Source: Vibrio sp. CB1-14 (lineage in GTDB: Bacteria; Pseudomonadota; Gammaproteobacteria; Enterobacterales; Vibrionaceae). Taken from it: DNA of 64,000 nucleotides. The position numbers and the translations under genes are program-made. The stretch covers positions 2,790,001-2,854,000 of the forward strand of contig NZ_CP115920.1 of assembly GCF_040412085.2 (NCBI RefSeq), read 5' to 3'. Every line of letters begins with the position of its first letter. Positions within the stretch are counted from its first letter, which is position 1. The notes under the pieces are model-generated. The model worked only from the letters and a program-made list of their open reading frames with translations, ran no database searches and was not told where the DNA came from. This document shows positions 28,771 through 38,145 of this stretch, in pieces.

Positions 28771-29793
28771 TCATTGCTCTTTCTTGATAACTGTCGCGAT
28801 AAGCGGCTCAAGTGAACGTAGTAAGTTCTCAGCAACAGGTTTACCATCACTGTCGGTCACATTGATCGACGTACGGTTACCTAAATCACCAAACAAGAAA
28901 GTATACTCGCCCGGCTCAAGGTCTATAGGCTTAAGACCAACCTCATTCCAGAAGTCATCATCTGGTGACGCATATTTCGCTTTCGCTGTGCCTTGAGACT
29001 GGTTGCGCTCTTCAATGGTAAAGCCCATTTTCGGTAGTAGCGTTGGAAGCTCTTGCCACAAGACATTGTATGGCGTACGTGCAATGATGACCGGCAAGCC
29101 ACTACGGTCTGTACCCATGCTGATTGGGATAGATTTAACCAACTCTTGAGCTCGCAGCGCCGCTTCTTCACGAAGGTCGCGGTCATAACGCGCCGTGACT
29201 AAGTTCGTCATCAAAGTGTTGTAACGCTCTTCATTGACGCGGGTAACTGGTTTCACTGAGCCACCTTCACGCCAATCGATCAGCTTCATTTTAAAACCAT
29301 AACGATTACTGGCCTCAAAACGAGTGATTTCGTAACGGCTGCCAATTTCAACATCTTCGTCTTCCGACACCCAAGATACCCAATCAGTTTCGATGCGATC
29401 GTCGGCCTCTTCAACCGCTTGAACATTGATTTCGGCCAGCATGGTTTTCACCGTTGCCCAAACCTTGTCCATTTCATCTTGTTGAAGTAGCCATAGCGTT
29501 ACTTCTGAGCCCTGTCGTTCTACACGAGCGCCTGGGATCAGCTCTAAGACTTGTTGCGGTGGACGAATATCGACTTCACGACCGATTCCACCAGAAAAGT
29601 CACCTTGAGGGATCTCATAGTTAGGGTAAAACTGAGGAGTCGCGCCTTCAGGTAACGTCCAGCTTCTTAGATCTGGTGATTCAAGGTAGTTGAAGTCATC
29701 TTTGGCTTCGCGACGGTTTTTCGGATCACTTGAGCACGCGGCTAAAACAATAACAGCTAACGTAGAGACCGCTAGCTGACGTGAAAATTTCAT
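28771..29793 (-). CDS. bamC: Outer membrane assembly lipoprotein BamC (NlpB)
   Basis: BamC is an accessory lipoprotein of the BAM complex that inserts outer-membrane beta-barrels. The 340-residue product has a lipobox LAAC with the lipidated cysteine at 20, an unstructured N-terminal segment that binds BamD in studied homologs (PDLRSWTLPEGATPQFYPNYEIP), and two helix-grip domains. ATG 29793 with GGGAG upstream is preferred over the longer open frame. It is 50 bp downstream of dapA in the conserved dapA-bamC pair, with an 11-bp perfect hairpin in the gap (29809-29833). Confidence 0.95.
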   Translation of the reverse strand: MKFSRQLAVSTLAVIVLAACSSDPKNRREAKDDFNYLESPDLRSWTLPEGATPQFYPNYEIPQGDFSGGIGREVDIRPPQQVLELIPGARVERQGSEVTLWLLQQDEMDKVWATVKTMLAEINVQAVEEADDRIETDWVSWVSEDEDVEIGSRYEITRFEASNRYGFKMKLIDWREGGSVKPVTRVNEERYNTLMTNLVTARYDRDLREEAALRAQELVKSIPISMGTDRSGLPVIIARTPYNVLWQELPTLLPKMGFTIEERNQSQGTAKAKYASPDDDFWNEVGLKPIDLEPGEYTFLFGDLGNRTSINVTDSDGKPVAENLLRSLEPLIATVIKKEQ

Positions 29794-29808
29794 TGATACT
29801 CCCTTATA

Positions 29809-29833
29809 TAAGAGGAGCGTATCGCTCCTCTTA
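29809..29833 (-). other. Intercistronic hairpin between dapA and bamC
   Basis: A perfect 11-bp stem (taagaggagcg / cgctcctctta) with a 3-nt loop lies between the dapA stop and the bamC ribosome site. No T-run follows, so RNA processing or stability control is more likely than termination. Confidence 0.6.
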
Positions 29834-29843
29834 CTCATACAAT

Positions 29844-30722
29844 TTAGTAAATGCAGGCTTCTGTCAGTGCTTTCGCCACAATCGGTTTCGCATTTTCAGA
29901 CAGCTCTGTCATTGGCAGTCTCAGGTCGCCATTTGCGATGAGACCCATTTTGTGCGCCGCCCACTTAACTGGGATCGGGCTTGATTCAACAAATAAATTC
30001 TTGTGCAGAGTCATCAGGCGCTCATTGATAAGCTTAGCTTCTTCAAACTTACCTTCTAATGCTAAATGCATCATGTTTGCCATGTCTGCTGCTGCGATAT
30101 TGTTGGTCACAGAGATAACGCCTTTACCGCCCATTTGAACAAAATCAAGGCCAGTCGCGTCATCACCACTTAATAAGATAAAATCTTCGCCACAAAGTTC
30201 ACGATGAATTTGAACTCGAGACAGATCACCCGTCGCATCTTTCAAAGCAACAATGTTTGAAATCTCTGCCAAACGCGCAACGGTTTCTGGCTGCATATCC
30301 ACACCAGTGCGGCCTGGTACATTATAAAGAATCTGTGGAATGTCAGTTTCTTCAGAAATCGCTTTATAGTGCTGGTACAAGCCTTCTTGTGTCGGCTTGT
30401 TATAATAAGGAGTCACACTCAAGCAGCCTGCAATGCCGACGTTGTTAAATAGACGGCTAAACGTAATCGCTTCATGAGTGGCATTGGCACCAGTGCCAGC
30501 AATAATTGGTAAGCGGCCATCAGCGAACTCAACGGTTTTCGCGACGACTTTTACATGTTCTTCAACCGTTAATGTTGCTGACTCCCCAGTTGTACCAACA
30601 GCAACAATGCCATCCGTACCCGCAGCAATATGATACTCGACCAGTTTTCGTAAACTAACAAAATCGACTTCGCCATCGGTGGTAAGAGGGGTTATAAGCG
30701 CAACAATACTTCCTGAAAACAT
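29844..30722 (-). CDS. dapA: 4-hydroxy-tetrahydrodipicolinate synthase
   Basis: DapA condenses pyruvate with aspartate semialdehyde, the first committed step of diaminopimelate and lysine synthesis. The 292-residue TIM barrel has all key residues: T44/T45 in [12 protein letters not shown]133 in [10 protein letters not shown] and the Schiff-base lysine K161 in VALKDATGD. The open frame runs further upstream, but ATG 30722 has AGGGAGAT and matches the family start ([12 protein letters not shown]). It is the first gene of dapA-bamC and divergent from gcvR, an arrangement shared with E. coli. Confidence 0.97.
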   Translation of the reverse strand: MFSGSIVALITPLTTDGEVDFVSLRKLVEYHIAAGTDGIVAVGTTGESATLTVEEHVKVVAKTVEFADGRLPIIAGTGANATHEAITFSRLFNNVGIAGCLSVTPYYNKPTQEGLYQHYKAISEETDIPQILYNVPGRTGVDMQPETVARLAEISNIVALKDATGDLSRVQIHRELCGEDFILLSGDDATGLDFVQMGGKGVISVTNNIAAADMANMMHLALEGKFEEAKLINERLMTLHKNLFVESSPIPVKWAAHKMGLIANGDLRLPMTELSENAKPIVAKALTEACIY

Positions 30723-31048
30723 GGTGATCTCCCTAAATTGATACTTACTGCATGGTACTGTAATGCTATTGATAAACACAAGAGCTGAAAAACAGATCCC
30801 ATCAAGAAGTGGATGAATAATGTCAGATTTCAGATATGAGGCAGGTGTAAGATGCGCTATTTCGCCTAAAAGGTGTCAGTGGCGGGTTAATTTTGCTCTT
30901 GGGCACCCAAGCTGCTTACATAATCGGCACCTTAGCACTCACCACGGGTATTAAGATTTTTGATTTGCGAGAATCGGTTACATCAATCACAAGAGCTTTG
31001 CCCATAGCTATGCTAACATATAGCCAACAAGGAACTTAGAGTGACACT
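30723..31048. other. dapA / gcvR divergent intergenic region
   Basis: This 326-bp gap must hold the promoters of both genes, but I cannot place either confidently. It contains a short dyad CTTGGG-CA-CCCAAG (30898-30911). I see no gene and no known riboswitch shape. Confidence 0.4.
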
Positions 31049-31591
31049 ATGAATCAGTATTTAGTGATTACCGCAGTTGGCTCAGACCGACCAGGGATCT
31101 GCAATGAAATCGTCCACCTCGTTGCCAACGCAGGTTGTAATATCATCGATAGTCGCATCGCCATGTTCGGCAATGAGTTCACGCTCATCATGCTGATATC
31201 TGGTAACCCAAGCTACATCACTCGCGTAGAAACCACTTTGCCGCTTTTAGGTCAGGAACATGATCTGATCACCATGATGAAACGTACCTCCAAACACGAC
31301 TCAATCCCGAATCAATACACTGTGGAAGTGTTTATCGAATCCGAGGATCGCGTTGGGTTAACCGAGGAGTTTACCCAGTTCTTCGCCGATAAAAACATTG
31401 GTCTCGCCTCGCTCAGCGCGCAAACCATTGTCAAAGAAAGGGCGGGTACCGACGTTGATCAGTTCCAAATTGCGTTAAGTGCCAACGTCGAAGAAGACTG
31501 CAATCTAATGCAGCTTCAGGAAGAATTTGAAGCGCTTTGCAATCAACTTTCTGTAAAAGGGTCGCTAAACTTCATCAGCGGCGGCCACTAA
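31049..31591 (+). CDS. gcvR: Glycine cleavage system regulator GcvR
   Basis: GcvR binds GcvA and converts it to a repressor of the glycine cleavage operon when glycine is scarce. The 180-residue protein carries two ACT domains (about 5-75, YLVITAVGSDRPGICNEIV; about 92-170, YTVEVFIESEDRVGLTEEF) and no DNA-binding domain, as expected. It lies divergent from dapA and 31 bp upstream of bcp, the same order as in E. coli. Confidence 0.92.
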   Translation: MNQYLVITAVGSDRPGICNEIVHLVANAGCNIIDSRIAMFGNEFTLIMLISGNPSYITRVETTLPLLGQEHDLITMMKRTSKHDSIPNQYTVEVFIESEDRVGLTEEFTQFFADKNIGLASLSAQTIVKERAGTDVDQFQIALSANVEEDCNLMQLQEEFEALCNQLSVKGSLNFISGGH

Positions 31592-31622
31592 AAATAGCAA
31601 TTCGATCTTCAAAGGAATTTCA

Positions 31623-32087
31623 ATGAACACATTGACTGCGGGCACACCAGCCCCACAATTTTCACTGCTCGACCAAGATGGTAATACGGTTACTTTGGCA
31701 GATTTTAAAGGCAAGAAAGTCCTGTTTTATTTTTACCCTAAAGCGATGACACCTGGCTGTACCGTTCAAGCGCAAGGCCTTCGCGATACCAAAGCAGAGC
31801 TAGACGCTCACAATGTGGTTGTTCTGGGCGTGAGCATTGACCCAGTAAAGCGCTTAGGTAAATTTATCGAACGTGACCAACTTAACTTCACGCTATTGTC
31901 AGATGAAGACCACGCTGTCGCAGAGCAGTTTGGGGTGTGGGGCGAGAAGAAGTTCATGGGCAAAGTCTATGACGGCCTGCACCGCATCAGCTTTTTGATC
32001 AATGAAGAAGGTGTGATAGAGCACGTGTTCAACAAGTTCAAAACTAAGACTCACCACGAAGTTGTATTGGATTACTTGAACAGCTAA
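31623..32087 (+). CDS. bcp: Thioredoxin-dependent peroxiredoxin Bcp, without the usual resolving cysteine
   Basis: Bcp is a PrxQ-type thiol peroxidase that reduces hydrogen peroxide and organic hydroperoxides. The 154-residue product has the peroxidatic cysteine C46 in AMTPGCTVQAQGLRD. In E. coli Bcp a second cysteine follows five residues later (C45/C50); here that position is glutamine (Q51) and no other cysteine is present. The enzyme must therefore work by a 1-Cys mechanism or with an external thiol. AAGGAAT precedes the ATG. It is paired with gcvR, and a terminator lies at 32112-32137. Confidence 0.95.
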   Translation: MNTLTAGTPAPQFSLLDQDGNTVTLADFKGKKVLFYFYPKAMTPGCTVQAQGLRDTKAELDAHNVVVLGVSIDPVKRLGKFIERDQLNFTLLSDEDHAVAEQFGVWGEKKFMGKVYDGLHRISFLINEEGVIEHVFNKFKTKTHHEVVLDYLNS

Positions 32088-32111
32088 ACCTTCCGTAAAG
32101 TTTGCTTATAG

Positions 32112-32137
32112 AAAAGCCGCTCTTTTGAGCGGCTTTT
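32112..32137. terminator. Terminator between bcp and perM
   Basis: An 11-bp stem (aaaagccgctc / gagcggctttt) encloses TTTT, and a T-run follows on the plus strand; the A-run on the left also allows minus-strand use. Confidence 0.88.
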
Positions 32138-32158
32138 TACTATGAATGTTATTTGCTT

Positions 32159-33229
32159 CTATGTCGCGGGCTGTATTGGGTCATCATGGCTTGGCAGTGC
32201 ATTCCATACCGCTTTCACAAGCGTCGCCAACGGTATCGCAAAGAACACGCCCCAAAAGCCCCATAGGCCTCCAAACACCAATACGGCAACGATGATCGCC
32301 ACAGGGTGAAGGTTTACCGCCTCAGAGAACAAGATCGGCACCAATACGTTTCCATCCAGCGCCTGAATGATGCCATAAGCCACCAGCAGCCAGTAGAATT
32401 GTGGTGTTAACCCCCATTGGAACAAACCAACGATCGCCACAGGCACAGTGACAGCTGCAGCGCCAATGTAAGGAATAAGTACAGAGAAGCCGACAAGGAC
32501 AGCAAGCAGTACCGCATAGCGCAAATCTAGAATCGCAAAGGTGATGTAACTGACTGTACCTACAATGAGGATTTCCAGCACTTTACCGCGAATATAATTA
32601 GAGATTTGTTGGTTCATCTCAATCCATACTTTGTTGGCTAAGCGGCGGTTTCTTGGTAGCACGCCGCTCGCCATATCCACCATCTCGTCTTTGTCTTTCA
32701 ATAAGAAAAATACCAACAGCGGTACCAGAATCAAATACACGGCAAGCGCAGCTAAACTCACTAAAGACGCCACTGAACCTTTAACTACGTTCTCACCAAG
32801 CAGCAAGACTTTATCTTTAACGTTACTAAAAATAGTCTCGACGATATGCACTTCAGCAAGGTCTGGGTAGCGTTCTGGAATAGACGCCACAAACTGCTGT
32901 AAACCGCTGTACATGTTGGGAATATCATTGAGAAGGTTACCGATCTGATTCCATATGGTCGGTACCAAACCAAAGATAGCCATCAGCATCAAACCAATAA
33001 ACGCTAGAATCACGGTTATGACAGCAACCGTACGCGGTAACCCGAGCTTTCTTAGCTGACTTACCGGCCATTCGAGTAAGTAGGCCAGAACAATCGCAAC
33101 AAGCAGTGGGGCAATCAAGTTGCCAAAGAAGTAAATGGTGATAAAACCAAATAGCAAAATAACCACCAGACTTACCGCATCTGGATCTGAAAAACGTCGT
33201 TTGTACCAACGACGAACCATGTCTAGCAT
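32159..33229 (-). CDS. perM: AI-2E/PerM-family membrane transporter
   Basis: The 356-residue inner-membrane protein has about seven to eight helices and family signatures such as LIAPLLVAIVLAYLLEWPV at the start and GFSVLIPYIGAAAVTVPVA and VLVFGGLWGFWGVFFAIPLATL near the end. Members include PerM permeases and AI-2 exporter-like proteins; the substrate is not determinable here. AAGGATAG lies before ATG 33229, and the start overlaps the TusA-like gene by 7 bp. bepA lies on the other side, as in E. coli. Confidence 0.88.
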   Translation of the reverse strand: MLDMVRRWYKRRFSDPDAVSLVVILLFGFITIYFFGNLIAPLLVAIVLAYLLEWPVSQLRKLGLPRTVAVITVILAFIGLMLMAIFGLVPTIWNQIGNLLNDIPNMYSGLQQFVASIPERYPDLAEVHIVETIFSNVKDKVLLLGENVVKGSVASLVSLAALAVYLILVPLLVFFLLKDKDEMVDMASGVLPRNRRLANKVWIEMNQQISNYIRGKVLEILIVGTVSYITFAILDLRYAVLLAVLVGFSVLIPYIGAAAVTVPVAIVGLFQWGLTPQFYWLLVAYGIIQALDGNVLVPILFSEAVNLHPVAIIVAVLVFGGLWGFWGVFFAIPLATLVKAVWNALPSHDDPIQPAT

Positions 33230-33480
33230 TCGCTATCCTTCTTATTAACTATCGTCATTACGGTAACCTCACCCTGCTGCTGGCACTGCACGTCAGCTTT
33301 ATGCCTGAGCAGATAATTGCTGCAATCACGAACGGACTGACTGTCTACGATTCGAACCTTTAGTGTCTGGTTGAAGCCGAGTGCTTTATAAGCTCGCTTC
33401 ACCAAAAGCAACGACATAGGACAACGCTCTTGCTCTAAATCGAGTTCAATGTGCGTCATCAGCTTGTTTTCACTCGTCAT
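33223..33480 (-). CDS. TusA/SirA-like sulfurtransferase-family protein
   Basis: The 85-residue protein has the TusA-type fold signature: beta strand IELDLEQERCPMSLLLVKRAYKAL, with the conserved cysteine followed by proline. Canonical TusA has CPxP; here it is CPMS, so the second proline is lost. TusA proteins carry persulfide sulfur; this relative's partner is unknown. The start is uncertain: GTG 33489, ATG 33480 and ATG 33459 are all possible and none has a strong ribosome site. The stop overlaps perM by 7 bp, so the two are probably co-translated. Confidence 0.75.
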   Translation of the reverse strand: MTSENKLMTHIELDLEQERCPMSLLLVKRAYKALGFNQTLKVRIVDSQSVRDCSNYLLRHKADVQCQQQGEVTVMTIVNKKDSEC

Positions 33481-33745
33481 CTTGCACACGCAGTATGTGA
33501 TTTACCTTCAATGCGTCTATTGTAAAGACTTTTTCAGGCATCCCCAACCTGTATGTGTTACAGAACGCCAATTACCTCAGCAATGTATCACCAACAAACA
33601 ATACCCAAAGTCTATCTTTGTCACGGATAAGTCCTTTTCTAACGCCTATCCGTATGCAAAAATGTTGCCCTAGAGGATATGGTAGGAAACCCAGCGTCAG
33701 TTTTGTGGTCTTACTTACCAATTATAAAGGAGTTACCTCACCAGC

Positions 33746-35197
33746 ATGTTGAAACGTACCCGCTCGTTGCTTTGCTTATGTATTGCAGCCACATTATCTA
33801 CTCCCCAAGTGTCGTACGCCGAAATGGATCTGCCCGATATCGGCACGGCTGCGGGTGCAACCCTAACCATAGATCAAGAGCTTATCTATGGCGATGCCTA
33901 CATGCGTATGATTCGTGCCAGCTCACCCATCATTAACGACCCTGTGCTCAACGAATACATAGACTCGGTTGGACATCGCTTAGTCTCCAGCGCTAACGAT
34001 GTGAAAACGCCGTTCACTTTCTTTATGATCCGCGATCGAAACATCAACGCATTTGCCTTCTTTGGCGGATATGTTGCGCTTCATTCAGGCTTATTTCTGC
34101 ATGCTCACTCAGAAAGTGAGCTTGCCTCTGTTATGGCGCACGAAATTGCCCACGTGACCCAGCGTCACCTGGCACGCAGAATGGAAGACGAAGCACGCCG
34201 CTCTCCGGCAACGGTTGCCGCGCTAGTAGGTTCACTACTGCTCGCTATCGCTGCCCCTCAAGCAGGCATGGCGGCGCTAACGGCAACAACCGCAGGCTCA
34301 ATGCAGGCTTCTATCAACTACACCCGTAGTAACGAAAAAGAAGCAGACCGTTTTGGCATTGCCACCTTGGCGCGCGCTCAATTCGATGTGAATGACATGC
34401 CTCGCTTTTTCGGCCGCCTCGCCGATGAATATCGATACGCCAGTAAGCCACCACCAATGTTGCTGACTCACCCATTGCCAGAAGATCGTATTACCGATAC
34501 CCGTGAACGTGCTCAGGCTTACCCACCGCTGCGTGTACAGCCATCAATCAGTTACCACTTGGCTAGAGCACGCATTGTTGCTCGCCATGCGGGCATCAAA
34601 TCCGATGCGGCAATGGATTGGTTTAAGCGTACCGCCAGAAAGGCACCACCGAAAATTCAGAACTCGTTTGAGTATGGTAAGGCGTTGGTCTATCTCGACA
34701 CGAACCAGCTAGACAAAGCCGAAGCAATACTCGATAAATTGCTCGAACATGATCCGAACAACAACTTCTATCTTGATGCAGCATCAGATCTTTACATCGC
34801 GAAAAAGCAGCCTGAAAAATCAGTCAAACTGATGGAAAGCTCACTCAAGGTCAAACCGAATAATGCGGTTATCACTATCAACTATGCCAATGCGCTGCTT
34901 GAAAGTGACAAAACGGATGAGGCTATCAAGGTATTGCAGCGCTTTACCCACGATAGGCCAAAAGACACCAACGGCTGGCACTTGCTATCTGAGGCCAATA
35001 TTAAACTGGGTAACAGTGCAGAAGACTTGGCAGCACGCGCTGAACTTATGGCGTTAAACGCTCAGTGGGATAAGTCGATTCAGTTCTACTCGCAGGCCAG
35101 CCAACTCGCCGAACTCGGAAGTTTAAAACAAGCTCGCTATGACGCACGAATAGACCAACTATTGGTCGCCCGTGACCGTTTCATGGCACTACAATAA
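33746..35197 (+). CDS. bepA: Periplasmic M48 metalloprotease/chaperone BepA
   Basis: BepA (YfgC) helps assemble outer-membrane proteins such as LptD and degrades misfolded ones. The 483-residue product has a signal peptide (cleaved after about SYA, 25), the zinc motif HEIAH (H132-H136), the third-ligand region NEKEADR near 200, and C-terminal TPR repeats from about residue 310. The ribosome site AAGGAG is unusually far (13 bases) from the ATG. arsC follows 18 bp downstream and probably shares the transcript, as in E. coli. Confidence 0.95.
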   Translation: MLKRTRSLLCLCIAATLSTPQVSYAEMDLPDIGTAAGATLTIDQELIYGDAYMRMIRASSPIINDPVLNEYIDSVGHRLVSSANDVKTPFTFFMIRDRNINAFAFFGGYVALHSGLFLHAHSESELASVMAHEIAHVTQRHLARRMEDEARRSPATVAALVGSLLLAIAAPQAGMAALTATTAGSMQASINYTRSNEKEADRFGIATLARAQFDVNDMPRFFGRLADEYRYASKPPPMLLTHPLPEDRITDTRERAQAYPPLRVQPSISYHLARARIVARHAGIKSDAAMDWFKRTARKAPPKIQNSFEYGKALVYLDTNQLDKAEAILDKLLEHDPNNNFYLDAASDLYIAKKQPEKSVKLMESSLKVKPNNAVITINYANALLESDKTDEAIKVLQRFTHDRPKDTNGWHLLSEANIKLGNSAEDLAARAELMALNAQWDKSIQFYSQASQLAELGSLKQARYDARIDQLLVARDRFMALQ

Positions 35198-35215
35198 AAA
35201 CAGAAAGGAAACCTT

Positions 35216-36141
<926 letters not shown>

Positions 36142-36174
36142 AAACTAATCTGTATCAAGGACTAGGTACAATCG

Positions 36175-36600
36175 ATGAGCCGTAATTCCCCAATCAACAC
36201 TGCAAACATGCGCGCCTTTGCCCTAAGTGCCAACTTTGCCCTGCTCTTTTGGGTAGGCTTATGGCACGGCTATTTGTCGCCGCACCCGCACATCAACCCG
36301 TACGCTTTAACTGTGGCCTGGTTGATCCCTTTGCTGCTACCTCTGCCAGGCATACTAGCGGGGAAACCTTATACCCACGCTTGGGCAAACTTTGTGTTGA
36401 TGCTGTACTTTTTACATGCGCTGACTCTGCTATACGCCGATGAGGGCGAGCGATGGCTAGCTCTTGCGGAGCTAATTCTCACCAGTTTCGCCTTTGTAGG
36501 TAATACCGTTTATGCTCGCCTGAAAGGCCGAGACATGGGATTGAAGCTACCTAGGTTGTCATCGGTAGAAAAGAAAGAGCGAGAGCGCTTTGGAAAATAG
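36175..36600 (+). CDS. DUF2069-family membrane protein
   Basis: The 141-residue protein has about four membrane helices followed by a charged C-terminal tail, with family-like stretches NFALLFWVGLWHGYLSPHPH and WANFVLMLYFLHALTLLYADEGERWLALAE. It fits DUF2069, of unknown function. It is the last gene of the bepA operon. Its transcription terminator was split by the insertion sequence starting at 36672: the left arm remains at 36653-36671. Confidence 0.82.
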   Translation: MSRNSPINTANMRAFALSANFALLFWVGLWHGYLSPHPHINPYALTVAWLIPLLLPLPGILAGKPYTHAWANFVLMLYFLHALTLLYADEGERWLALAELILTSFAFVGNTVYARLKGRDMGLKLPRLSSVEKKERERFGK

Positions 36601-36652
36601 CAAAGCACTCGTAGAAATGAGTTGAGTCATTGAAGAGTTTAGCGATAAATAC

Positions 36653-36671
36653 AAAAAGGAGGCATCATGCC
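36653..36671. terminator. Left half of a host terminator split by the IS
   Basis: AAAAAGGA then GGCATCATGCC. Joined to 38108-38115 without the IS, this gives a 13-bp perfect stem (AAAAAGGAGGCAT / ATGCCTCCTTTTT) with a T-run on both strands, a typical bidirectional terminator for the two convergent flanking genes. Confidence 0.85.
36661..36671. repeat. 11-bp target-site duplication, left copy
   Basis: GGCATCATGCC is repeated exactly at 38097-38107 on the other side of the IS. IS4-family elements make duplications of about 9-13 bp. Confidence 0.92.
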
Positions 36672-36726
36672 TAATGCCGATCAGTTAACAACTAAATGAT
36701 CGGTTGAACGATCCATTCAAAGTGTC

Positions 36727-36763
36727 AAAATCCGAGTGTATTCAATGCACTCGGATTTTTTTT
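36727..36763 (+). terminator. IS left-end inward-facing terminator
   Basis: aaaatccgagtg / cactcggatttt with a 9-nt loop is followed by a T-run on the plus strand and lies just before the transposase ATG. It would stop transcription entering from the DUF2069 side. Confidence 0.85.
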
Positions 36764-38075
36764 ATGTTTTTAAGACAGGCTCTTAACCAAGTTCATCAAT
36801 TCTCTGCAGAGCAACTTTCGGGTTTATCTGATCTGCTTTCTCCAGAACTCATTTCCCAGTGTTTGGAAGATACAGGAATTACGACTATTCGCAGACGAAG
36901 GTTACCAATGGAAATGATGGTTTGGAGTGTTGTTGGGATGTCTCTGTATCGCCATTTGTCCATGGAGAAGGTCGTCTCGAAGCTGGATATTCTTCTCCCA
37001 GGTAAGAAGCCATTTGTTGCTCCGAGTGCAGTAATTCAGGCAAGACAAAGGCTGGGCTCCGATGTCATGAAATCCGTCTTTACTCAAACGCAGAAACTAT
37101 GGAATGACAAAACGCCCCACCCAGACTGGCATGGTTTAACACTTCATGCGGTCGACGGTGTAGTCTGGCGAACCCCTGATACTAAAGACAATGATGAGCG
37201 CTTCAGTCGAACTCGGAATCAAAAGTGCTCGTCCGAATACCCTCAGGTCCGAATGGTCTGCCATATGGAGCTGACAAGTCACCTTCTAAATAGTGCATCG
37301 TTCGACTCTACATCAAAGAGCGAAGTGGACTTAACTACGGAGCTCATTGAGCGCTCTCCCGACCATAGCCTAACTATCTTCGATAGAGGTTTTTACGCTC
37401 TAGGACTATTGCACCGTTGGCAGACAACAGGGTAGAGAGGCATTGGCTTATTCCAATGCGTAAAGGAGCTCAATACACAATGCTTCGCAAGTTAGGGCGT
37501 GGGCAAGAGTTGGTCGAATTAAAGCTATCCCCTCAAGCTAGGAAAAGTGGCACGATGCACCAGAAACACTGGAAGCTCGATTGATAACTAAGACTATTAA
37601 GGGTAAGGAGGTACGGTTGTTAACCTCGATGACTGACCCCTTGCGCTACCCAGGAAAAGACATCTCAGAGCTTTATGGACATCGATGGGAGATAGAGTTG
37701 GGTTATCGAGAGATGAAACAATATATGCTTCAAAACAACCTGACTCTAAGAAGCAAAAAGCCCGAACTAATAGAACAAGAACTGTGGGGGATGCTGTTGG
37801 CCTATAACTTACTTCGGTTCTTAATGTGCCAAATGGCCTACGACCAAAACAAGGTAATGCCTTACCAGATAGGCTTTAAACAAGCTTCGTTGTTCTTAAT
37901 AGGACAGTTACAACTCCTTCCTGCCGTCGCACCTGGAAGAATCCCGGAGGTGATGAACTATATCCTAGATATGGCTGAGAGTTTTACGTTGCCAGAAAGG
38001 CGAGATAGGAGCTATCCAAGAGCGGTAAAAAGAAGGCCCAGTCGCTATGCGACTAGGCCTTCTAAAAGGTGTTAG
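36764..38075 (+). pseudogene. IS4-family transposase, two frameshifts
   Basis: Restoring one G in the GGG run at 37430-37432 and one A in the AAAA run at 37543-37546 gives a continuous protein of about 437 residues (IS4 transposase is 442). It carries [32 protein letters not shown], the DDE region [15 protein letters not shown] and YGHRWEIELGYREMK, and TLRSKKPELIEQELWGMLLAYN. As it stands, the first frame ends at TAG 37433-37435, and the middle frame stops at about 37580. The ATG at 36764 matches the IS4 start (the frame also opens from TTG 36704). The two open pieces are one broken gene, not two genes. Confidence 0.93.
38026..38063 (-). terminator. IS right-end inward-facing terminator
   Basis: agaaggcc, one wobble, agtcgc / gcgact, ggccttct form a 14-bp stem with a 3-nt loop. 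On the minus strand it is followed by TTTTT, so it stops transcription entering from the DUF2066 side. It overlaps the 3' end of the transposase. Confidence 0.8.
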
Positions 38076-38096
38076 CTTCTTAACTTACAAGCATTA

Positions 38097-38107
38097 GGCA
38101 TCATGCC
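38097..38107. repeat. 11-bp target-site duplication, right copy
   Basis: The second GGCATCATGCC; it is followed by TCCTTTTT (38108-38115), the right arm of the split host terminator. Confidence 0.92.
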
Positions 38108-38145
38108 TCCTTTTTCAATGGGATAACGAAAGTTATTGTTACCGT

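Larger units (their letters stand above)
36672..38096 (+). mobile_element. IS4-family insertion sequence, 1425 bp, transposase frameshifted
   Basis: The element runs from TAATGCCGATCAGTTAA at the left to the inverse of TAATGCTTGTAAGTTAA at the right, with 15 matches in the first 20 terminal positions. It is flanked by an 11-bp duplication. Its length is almost that of E. coli IS4 (about 1426 bp), and the translated transposase resembles IS4 along its whole length. Each end has an inward-facing terminator (36727-36763 and 38026-38063). Two single-base deletions break the transposase, so the copy appears unable to move by itself. Confidence 0.93.

Noticed and set aside
37581..38075. Second IS frame as an independent gene
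   Set aside because: It matches the C-terminal half of IS4 transposase and opens only because of the two frameshifts; it is part of the broken gene.
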